This document shows, piece by piece, positions 54,394-64,000 of a stretch of DNA of 64,000 nt. Position numbers and translations under genes: made by a program. The first letter of the stretch is position 1, and each line of letters opens with the position of its first letter. The notes beneath the pieces are model-generated. The model saw only the letters and a program-made list of their open reading frames with translations, did not search any database and had not been told where the DNA came from. Source of the stretch: Uloborus plumipes (taxonomy: Eukaryota; Arthropoda; Arachnida; Araneae; Uloboridae); the NCBI GenBank assembly GCA_038373865.1, contig JAXGGA010001054.1, forward strand, positions 62,001 to 126,000. The letters run 5' to 3'.

Positions 54394-55862
54394 CACTGCG
54401 ATGCAAAAGTTTAGACAAAATGCAAATATGTGAATAAAAAGAAAACTATTCAACGAAATGCTTTCAAATTTGTACTGCAGGTACACAATATGGTCCCGAA
54501 TATGTATCTGGAGTTCTTAAAACTATAACTGGAATCAAATTTTGGATATTATAAAAGACATTTTTTTACATTGTTGCAAAAGTTTAGACAATAGTCAGAT
54601 TTTATGCAAATATCCCTTGAAATGTGATTGATGGAGGAAATGCGGGTCTGTATTATTCATTAAAAAAGTGCAGAGATTGCTGAATAAAAAATCAAAATCT
54701 CAGAAGCTCTTTAGTTCTCGTGTAAACAAGATGAGAAAGTTTGGAAGCCGAAATTTGAAAATGAACCTACTTTATTAATTTTTTATCTTTTAAATCGGCT
54801 CTAGTATGGTAGTGCATTGTTTTTTACTTTATGGAGAGCAAATTCAGACATGCGTATCGATCAAAAAGTTCAAGGAAAATCATATTTCTTAAGGATGAAG
54901 GAATTGAAAAAACGGTTCAGACTGACGATTCGTCCCTTAATCCTACAAAACTTCAACTTGGGTCAAAAACAGCACGTGACAGCATAAGTAGATGAACAAC
55001 TGAATCGGAATGCATAAAAAAAAAAACAAAGAACAGTGCCTGCGCCTTTTCGGACAGAGTGTCCCAAATAAGACAGATTTTAACGTTAAAATTCAGCATA
55101 TGTATCATCGTGACTAAAGAATGAATGGTACTTTCTTTGAAATATCCAATGATCATATGCTGTGCTGCTTTTACCAATAAAATCTGACTTATTTGAGACA
55201 CTCTGTCCGAAAAGGCTCAAGCACAATTCTTTGTTTTTTTTATGCATTCCGATTCAGTTGTTCATCTACTATTGCTGTCAATTGCTGTTTTTGACCCAAG
55301 TTGAACTTTTGTAGGATTAAGGGGCAAATCGGCAGTTCGAGCTGTTTTTTCAATTCCTTCATCTTTAAGAAATATATTTTTTCTTGGTCTTTTGATCGAT
55401 ACGCATGTCTGAATTTGCTCTCCACAAAGTAAAAAACAACGTACTACCATACTAGCGCCGATTTCAATGACAAAAAATTAATGAAGTAGGTTCATTTTCA
55501 AGTTTCGGCTTCCAAATTTTTTCATCTTTTTTACGCGAGAACTACAGAGTTTTTGAGATTTTGATTATTTATTCAGAAATCTCTGCACTTTATAAATGAA
55601 TAATAAAGTCCCGCATTTCCTCCACCAATCACATTTCAAGGGATATTTGCATAAAATCTGACTATTATCTAAACTTTTGCAACAATGTAAAAAAATGTCT
55701 TTTATAATATCCAAAATTTGAATTCAGTTATAGTTTTAAGCACTCCAGACACGTATTTGGGACCATATTGTGTACCTGCAGTAGAAATTTGAAAGCATTT
55801 CGTTGAATAGTTTTCTTTTTATTCACATATTTGCCTTTTGTCTAAACTTTTGCATCGCAGTG
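54394..55862. mobile_element. 1.47-kb Tc1/mariner-like foldback element
   Basis: CACTGCGATGCAAAAGTTTA at the left and its inverse at the right, with TA at 54392-54393 and 55863-55864. The arms (about 54394-55085 and 55175-55862) are nearly colinear inverse copies with scattered differences and meet at a loop of roughly 95 bp. Each arm looks like one end of the same parent transposon, giving a head-to-head structure. The minus frames at 55240-55450 occur in the arm and are not recognised. Confidence 0.88.
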
Positions 55863-56097
55863 TATGATATGTTTCCATGGCCAATCTTATTACATTTATT
55901 TTTTTCATTGGAAATCTTCCTTCTTGAAAATGGAGTGTGGCAAAAATAATTATTTTTGTCACAAAGCATTTTAAACAAGACCGTGCTTCAAACAAGAAAC
56001 TTCTTTTAAGCGAAACAAATGAATGCGATTTAACTCCTAATTTTTGTCTTACTACGTTGGGTGGTTCAATTCATACATTTCTTACAGCAAGGGCGGA

Positions 56098-56376
56098 TCC
56101 AGAAATGTTCCAAGGGAGGGGCGATTGTTTTTGTTTTCTACTTTCTCCCTTTTTTTACCACATATCCTGGTTAACACATGTTTATTACAAATGTTTCGAT
56201 CTTTAATTTCGAAAAAATTCCAGATCAGAGCCCCAAATCCCAACCACTTTTCATAGTGTGATCGAAGATCATCTAAAATTGCCTCTTTTGAACTTCAAAG
56301 TCGAAAAACTGCTGGAGAAGAGTCCCTCAAGGGAGGGGCGATCGCCCCCATCACCCCTCCCTTGTATCTGTCCCTG
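56098..56376. mobile_element. Non-autonomous hAT-type element, 279 bp, perfect 8-bp TSD
   Basis: TCTTACAG at 56090-56097 and 56377-56384. Ends CAAGGGCGGATCCAG and CTGTCCCTG (inverse CAGGGACAGATACAAGGG). Shares CCAAGGGAGGGGCGATTG and GAGGGGCGATCGCCCCC with 1179-1447. No transposase. Plus frames through it are not genes. Confidence 0.92.
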
Positions 56377-56579
56377 TCTTACAGGCAGGTTTTATTGTTT
56401 AACGGAAAAAGAACCAAAACCCTATAACCCGCAAATTTTTTTGCCCATTAAAATAGCCTTAATTTCATTTAAAACATCAAAATTCAAACAAAATGTAGGA
56501 ACTCAGCTTTTGTAAACTTCCATGATAAATAAATAATTCCAAATAAAAATTACCAAAGGTATCAAAAGTAGTTCACCCT

Positions 56580-56835
56580 TAAATACAATTGAAGGGGCAA
56601 GTGGATAAAGGTGATATGTGACAATTTTTGAAAAACTTACTTTTTACCATGGATGAAGGAGATAAGGTAATACTTTTCTTTTTCTAGAAATTTAAAAAGT
56701 TGTCACATATCACCTTTATTCACTTGCCCCTTCAATTGTGTTTGTGGGTTAACACACACACACTAATTTGAATTTGTGTAAATCGGCGAAATTCAAATGT
56801 CACATATCACCTTCATTCACTTGCCCCTTCAATTA
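56580..56835. repeat. Hairpin repeat with GGGGCAAGTGGATAAAGGTG arms
   Basis: Left arm AATTGAAGGGGCAAGTGGAT...GATATGTGACA (56588-56622), inverse right arm TGTCACATATCACC...ACTTGCCCCTTCAATT (about 56701-56738), and a third arm copy in the same inverse sense at 56797-56833. A half copy lies at 41060. The dispersed copies show a repeat family. Confidence 0.75.
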
Positions 56836-57610
<775 letters not shown>

Positions 57611-59260
57611 AAATTTCTTCTTAAAGGATCTTAAATTATAACAGTAAATTTAAGACTCTTGTGTAATAATAGTGAAAATGTAAGGAATTTTTGTAAAACA
57701 AACCTATTTCTGGGAGAAAAGTTTTGCATTCGTGTCATATTTTTATTGGGTATGCAGTGTAAAATTTATGGTTAAATCTAAAAAAAATCTACGGAGCAAT
57801 AATACCGTTAAATAAAGATTATCTTCACTAATAAATTCAAATATGCAGTTATTGCTATATGCTTATTACAGCAATCATTTTTAATAAAATTTAGGAGAAA
57901 ACATTGGGGAAAACAATAAGAATGCTAGCTATTAAACTCATAAATTTTCACAACCATTTTATTAATATTCAGTAACAATTATGAAAGCTGAAATAAACCA
58001 CCAGCAAAATCAGGAAATTCTTTGATATTGAGACTTACGTTCTTCTGCATTTAAACAAGTTTTCAACCTATGTTGAAATGCATTCAAAAATGTCGGTTTT
58101 CCTACTTTCAAGTTTATACAGTGTTTCGAATTTTGAACAAAGCAAGCTTTAATGTTTATTTACATTTGACACCTATTCAAATTTAATTTAATTTGCGACT
58201 TCTATCCGAAAAAAAATATTTTTTCATTTTTGCAATGGCTGCTTTAATTTTATAACAACTCCCTCGCTCATTCTTGCTTTACATTCAAGAGTCTGAGCAA
58301 ATAACAACATTTCATTAATATTGAAAATCCCTTTAATTAATTGTTTTGACTGAATACATCACTTTGTGTTTAGTCTGTAAAATATACTATCCATTAACTT
58401 CAAAAGCTTTTCAGTGGAGTGATTTTTTTCTTCGCAAATAACTTTATAATTTTACGTTTTATTTTCACTTAAAAGGCTGCTTCTGTTTCACTTATGTTAA
58501 TTGAACGCAATAGAATGTAAAAGAGTAGATCTCATTCGCTTAATTAAACAGCGAATTTCTTCGGAATCAGTTTTGAAAGCCCTTCAAAAATGCTGCACGA
58601 GTACAAAAACGGCATGGCGTCCCTTTTAAGTACTAAATAAACGCATTTCATTTCTAATGTAATTAGTATTCGCAATTAAACTTCAACTGAAGAATCATGA
58701 AATTTAAATCATTTCTCTTTCTAAATTTGAGAAAAAGGAAAAAACGTTGAATTTTGCGTTATTCAAATAGGAACTGAGTAATCAAAAATAGAATTGGAGA
58801 GCATCTTATGTTTAAAGTTTAATTTTTGAACAAAATGAAAAACATCGTTAAAAGTGCTGGCTCACAATAGGAAAGCATTAAGACTGCTGAAAAATTCCCT
58901 TTTGCTCGTCTATTTAGTGTATCGCAAATGAATTCAGACCGAGGAAAAATTGTTTTTTAAAAAACTGACAATAAACTTTAAAATGTTTCCTCCGTTTTAA
59001 TTTCGCAGAGCAAGGAACAAATTGTGAAGAGGCGGCGTATAGCTGAAGTAATAATAACAGCAACGAACCAACAAGAAACAAGTTTTAACAGCAAAGCGAG
59101 TTGAGTTGTTTGGAATTCATTTTAATCAAGTTTTTAATAACGAAGTAAAGGAGGCACTTTGAATTAAAGGCGCATTCAAAGCTTGTTTGTGAGGGACTCA
59201 TAATGCAGTAGAATTGGTGCGTAAAATTAAAACCTGTTACCGTCTTTTCTAAGTTGGGGG
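57611..59260. other. AT-rich spacer, no gene seen
   Basis: 58500-58690 is less AT-rich and unique, with GTAATTAGTATTCGC near 58660. No coding frame. Confidence 0.45.
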
Positions 59261-59269
59261 ATGGAGGAA

Positions 59270-59615
59270 TGGGTTCTAAATGGGAGGGTGGGGGATAATC
59301 GCTAATTAGCAACGCACGGGGCATTTGTAAGAGCACCCGCATTCTCATTTACTGAAACGCAAAATATGCAAATAGCAAAATTAAATATTCGTCTTTGATT
59401 AACTTAACATATCCTCGGTTCGAAAAACGATTTAGTTATTCCGCTGTTGTTTTAAGGTAATCTGTACTTTTCCCTGGCACTTGCTAGTAATTAGTAACAT
59501 AATTGCGAAATTAGTCTTAATCAGGAGTTAATCAGGGAAGGATGCGGATGAGCTCTTTCTAGACAAAACCGCGTCTGGTTATTTCCAGATGACGTCATAA
59601 GCTTGACGCTTTAAA
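59270..59615. promoter_or_regulatory. Candidate cis-regulatory cluster (CRE, octamer, TAATTAG)
   Basis: Within 300 bp: CTAATTAG (59302-59309), ATGCAAAT octamer (59366-59373), TAATTAG (59488-59494) and a full palindromic CRE TGACGTCA (59590-59597). The stretch is unique and without element ends. These are known binding words for homeodomain, POU and CREB/ATF proteins. Chance matches are common in AT-rich DNA, but TGACGTCA is less expected. Function is inferred only. Confidence 0.3.
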
Positions 59616-62600
59616 AATAAGTGGTAGCTAAGCAGAAAAAGTAACACAAACGAAAACTAAAAGTAGGATGACTTTTTAATATTTATTTAATTTTTTTTTT
59701 TAATTTTTGCTTTTTTGCATGAAATTTTGATGAATATGTAGAAACAAATTAAATTTCAATCTACCTTTTGCTTAGATACACGAAATCTTCTATACAGATT
59801 ATAAAAGGAAGTGTTTGTTTCTTTTGTTTGTGACGTACACATGGACTGATAGTTATGGATATATTTAATTGATGTAAATTGATGGATATATCTTCAAAAA
59901 TATATATAAAGATATGAATCAAAATAGTTTTTATACTGCTGACTACTTTTTAAACAGCCATTTAGGAAGCCTGCTGAATGTCATAAAAATAAATTGTGTA
60001 AGGAAAAGAACCATTAAGCCGCTTTGACGGCTAGTCTTAAATTAGAAATCTGCAGAGCCTGACATGTAGGAATAATTTAAAAGAATTAAACTGAAAAACC
60101 ATCAGTACTTCGCTTTCTTTCTGTTATTTCCACTGTTTAAACCATTTCTTTAATTTAGAAGCACGTTATAAAACTGGATGAATTAAGATAAAAAACTGCT
60201 GTTTTTTTAATTTAGCACAAGCTTTCATTCAAAGCCAACTAAAAAAGAAATTGATCGTCTCATCATTGGTAAACTAGTTTTGTACACGTATTTCTCTACT
60301 CATTCACTACTTTATATCGTGTATATTTTATTTTTCTTTACTATAGATTTTCAGCACTCATAAAAATGTCCGTCTGTATACTATTCAGCTTAGATGTTTA
60401 AACTATTTTTTTTCATGCTCATATACTTATGTATTTTGTTTGCACACACAAACACACAAACCTTAGTTTTCAATGAATTTATATTAATCTATCTATGCAC
60501 CAGTATTATATTTTAACCCTAAAATATTAGGGTAAGTATGAGAAAATAACAGACTCCCAGTACTTATTCCACTGTTCGTTCGAACAGATGTCCGTGATAA
60601 TCAGTGAGAACCATACATTTTAACAAACTAAATCATAAACGACAGATATGAAACTCGCGTGGTGATTGCATTTTAATAGCAGAGAAAATAACTCACTAAC
60701 TGCAACTTTCGCGGAGATGAAGAACTAATACGGCAATAAAAGAGCTGTTGCTAATGGAGAAAAAATGATTTTTCAGTCTTGGAAAAGGTCTATATTCTTT
60801 TGAAACTGAACATGTTCTTTCTTCAATGGAATGTTCTAAATCACTATAATTACGCTTTTCTGCACAAATTTCTTTCTCTTCTTTTTGCTTCTTTGTGATG
60901 ATCATTATATTCTAGTCTTTTATGATAATTCTTCAATGCCATGCGTTATTTTATTTTTACTTTCAACCTTGAACTTGCGAAAAGTTTTTGTTGAGACAGA
61001 GATTCATATGATGTGGGAATAAATGATGTGTAATAAAGTATGAATAAGTAACATATGCGATATAAAGGGTAAAAAATCTTCATTTATCTCTGTGGGGAAG
61101 CTTGGATTTGAAAATAAATTAACCAGTTCGAAGTAAATTCTTAAAAGTATTCAAAAATAATTGTACATACACACCATTAAACAGTAGCAGAATTAAAAGA
61201 CAAAGAAACTTTAAGGAACAGTATAAAAGTTCTGTAATTAATAGTAAAAAGTATAATTTAATGTGTCAATTTGTTATTAATTCACTTCATTTTTCACTTG
61301 AAGAAAAAAAAAATCGAACTTTCAAACTTCTAAAAGCTAAGGTTTCATATTATTTCTCTTGATCAACACTAAATAAAATGATCATATCAAGTTACTCAAG
61401 ATTTTATGAGAGAGAAAAAAGTGCAGTAATAAAGTGAAATAATAAGAATAGTGAAAGTTTAAAAATGAAAAAAAAAAAAAAAAAACAAGTGCTGAAAGAG
61501 TTTTAACTGCAGTAACGCAATAATATATTGATTCAATTTGTTTTTTTCATAATACGACAAAATAAGTTTGAGGTGACCTCTTAGTATATAAACCGATGTA
61601 AAAGCAATGTTAATTGTAAGCAACTACATTTCGAAAAAAGGCAAGAACATTTTTAAAACCTCATAATTGTTGAATAATTATGCATAACCAAGTAAGAAAT
61701 ATGTGTGAAAGAAATCTCCGAGTTTTCTTAAAAATCAAATAAAAAATATATATGGATACAAATTCAGAATATCCAGTTGTTGTAATATGAAAAATAAAAG
61801 CTTTAAAACTCAGATATCATTAAAAAGGTAATCCGTATTAAAAACGTTAAAAGAAATTACACAAGATTTATAACTAAATCTATAAAGCACGTAAAAATCT
61901 TAGTTCCATTAGCAGTAAATTCTTCAACTACGTAGCAACTATAGCCTAATGTTCAAGGAAAAGAGGTATACTTTTGAAGAAAGATATATACCTTCTCCAA
62001 TTAAGTAAAATTTATCTCATTACATAATCAACAGTTAAGTGGTTAGTTTGAAACAGCCTTTCTGTTGAAAGATAAAATTATTTAGAGAGAGACTAAACCA
62101 CACACGCATCTAACAATCAACCAGTCATTTCAGAAATACACCACACATTACTATTTTCAATGTTACACAATCATAAATTTCAGTAAACGCTTAGTAATAC
62201 GTTGAATAATTTCAAAAGCACGATGTCTTTTTTCAATGATGGAGAAACATTGAATACCATCGTAATTGTACATTTATATATCGTAAATACAAGAATTACT
62301 AACACATTTATGTTACGCGCGCACGCTAGAATAATGCTAAGATACAATTTTGTAGGAAAAGTGACGATGAGCGCGTTATTGTGTGAGCGATTTTTGATTA
62401 CAACGTTCTTTTCCTTCGTCAGAAGCAGTATTCTGCTTTCTTTCGGAACATTAAAGGATATTTTATCAAAGGTAGATTTTATATCCTCATGATAATGATA
62501 CTATTCATATTTTCAACGTTATAAATAAAATTTTGTTTAAAATATAAAATGTCAGATTTGAATGGATTCCTACTAAAATAGAGAATATTTGAAGCGCATG

Positions 62601-63070
62601 ACTTGGTAGGCCATAGAAAAATATACGACTTTTTCATTAAGTAAATTATTTGAAGGCAACCTTTATACTAGGTACAACTCATGGTGTTACATATTACAAA
62701 CTTTTAAAATGTGTATTATTAATCATCTATACTTTGAGGAAAAGTACTTTGAATTATTTAAGCATCATTTTTGGACTTAAAAAATATCTTATAGCCTATT
62801 GGAACAGTCATTACTTGTATTTTAAAACATGATTGAAGCAAAATTTATCCCCCAAAATATTTTACTGAATGAAATTTAGTTGAAATTTTTATCTGTTTTT
62901 ACTTTCATCAATCATACTTCATTGAAGTCTATAAATTTTCGAAGAGCGTATGTGCTGCTGCTTCAATAAAAAGCTTGAACTTTTCTGTCCATTGCGTTTT
63001 TGGTTTTGTTTTTTTAAATCGTTTGCCTGATTTGAATAGAAATTCACTGATAGAAAATGTCTCAGTTGCT
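59616..63070. other. Long AT-rich spacer, no gene seen
   Basis: Several 60-96 codon frames occur (e.g. 60696-60905 minus, 62202-62492 plus) but none has a domain, signal peptide or biased coding pattern that I trust. Confidence 0.45.
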
Positions 63071-63073
63071 GTC

Positions 63074-63400
63074 ACAGTAAAACCTCGAAAATCCAAACTA
63101 ATGGAGACCACAGGTATTTCGAATTCTCAAATTGTTAAAAATTTCGAATATTACCAAGAACATACCGTTTAGAAAAGTAGTGTGTCATTTAATAAAACAA
63201 AATTGTTATGCAATATGCATGTACATAGCAAAAAATACAAAATGTTAAGCTACAGTATATAATAACATTTTTTAACAAAATTAACTATAACTGTTTACTG
63301 AAAAAATAGGAAAATGCATTAAACCTTAACAGGCGTGAGTTCGGATTTGTGATGGTTCGGATATTGGATATGCGGATTTTTTAAGTTCTATTGTATTGAG
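63074..63400. repeat. pogo/Tigger-like MITE remnant
   Basis: CACAGTAAAACCTCGAAAATCC at the left; the right side reads on the minus strand CAATAGAACTTAAAAAATCC and GCATATCC. These resemble CAGTARAACCTCGATAATCC-type pogo ends. Target TA not clear. Confidence 0.45.
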
Positions 63401-63825
63401 AAACTCAAGAACTGACTTGGTATCATGCCTCTCATTGCAGCTACTCCAAGTTCCGTGGACATTTCTTCTTTTCCAAGGCGGAAGTTTCAGCTGTTCTCAT
63501 CCATCTTAACTTGACACATCTTTCTCAAAAGTGCGATATAAGTGGGTGGTGATGTCCATGTTTATTTTAAAAACTTTTCTTCGCACAACAACGTGAGCGA
63601 TAGAAACTGAGTTCTTCAAAATAGTTCAGCATATGTGGGTGGTTTTTGAACGTATATTTTAACTGTTCAAGAGTTAGAATCGGGTGATTCCTATCAAATC
63701 TGATATTTTCTGCGCCCAAATTGTTTCGTTATTTTTTCTTAATTGCTTCAATTTTTTTACAAATTGCATACTGAGTCTTTATATAAGGAGCTTAATAAAA
63801 AAGAAACAGTGGGAACTCACTTTAA

Positions 63826-64000
63826 CTGTAGAGTTAGCTTGATTATCCGCAGAGGTGTCATGGTAACTGAGGACAAGCGAATTTCGCGGATAAGCCGTGC
63901 AAAACGATACTAATGCAAGCAAGAACTTAAAAAATCGATAACATTCACATAAATGCAAACTATACCTAAAAATGATAGCAGTGTGTGTAAAAATGTATGT
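63826..64000. repeat. Possible pogo-like end running off the window
   Basis: GATTATCCGCAGAGG and GAATTTCGCGGATAAGCC are inverted around a short centre and echo pogo-type ends. The rest, if any, lies beyond base 64000. Confidence 0.3.

Overview
This is a eukaryotic, almost certainly metazoan, AT-rich window with no recognisable intact host gene. The mix of Tc1/mariner, hAT and piggyBac-type remnants, Helentron/HINE-like units, tRNA-derived SINEs and long microsatellites suggests an arthropod, and an arachnid is plausible. No single sequence proves the taxon. Every open frame is short, and most fall in repeats or low-complexity DNA. There are no operons, rRNA genes, intact tRNA genes or CRISPR arrays. 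I read the window as a TE-rich intergenic or intronic region.

Layout. 1-9240 holds several terminal-inverted-repeat (TIR) elements: two hAT-type elements with near-perfect 8-bp target duplications (1179-1447, 3537-4022), a 739-bp hAT element (5660-6398), a 97-bp TA-flanked MITE (4609-4705), and a 1.7-kb element with many subterminal repeats (6619-8313). 9261-11606 is the strangest part: a block of about 2.2 kb where the + strand is about half G, one third T and very poor in C, bounded by a 9-bp inverted repeat. 11.6-17 kb is mostly featureless. 17-23.2 kb has a tRNA-like SINE head, a long-TIR element with a 3-bp duplication, and a 2.38-kb element inserted in a SINE with a 4-bp duplication. 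23-36 kb is AT-rich with a piggyBac-type MITE, a (GT)n tract and a degraded element carrying a broken protein-domain remnant.

36.8-38.6 kb is a dead Tc1/mariner transposon read on the minus strand, itself split by a piggyBac-type MITE. 43.46-45.39 kb and 52.30-53.83 kb are two same-orientation copies of one Helentron/HINE-like element containing about 147-bp tandem repeats. 49.6-51.1 kb has another piggyBac-type MITE and a clean hAT-inside-mariner nest. 54.39-55.86 kb is a 1.47-kb foldback. 56-56.8 kb holds a third hAT copy and a hairpin repeat. 57.48 kb is a (TA)n(TG)n tract. The rest to 64 kb is mostly unique AT-rich DNA, with a stretch near 59.3-59.6 kb rich in transcription-factor-like motifs, and pogo/Tigger-like ends at the right edge.

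The content works as a record of layered insertion rather than as a set of cooperating genes. The order of nesting (SINE older than the 2.38-kb element; Tc1 older than piggyBac; mariner MITE older than hAT) can be read directly from the target-site duplications.
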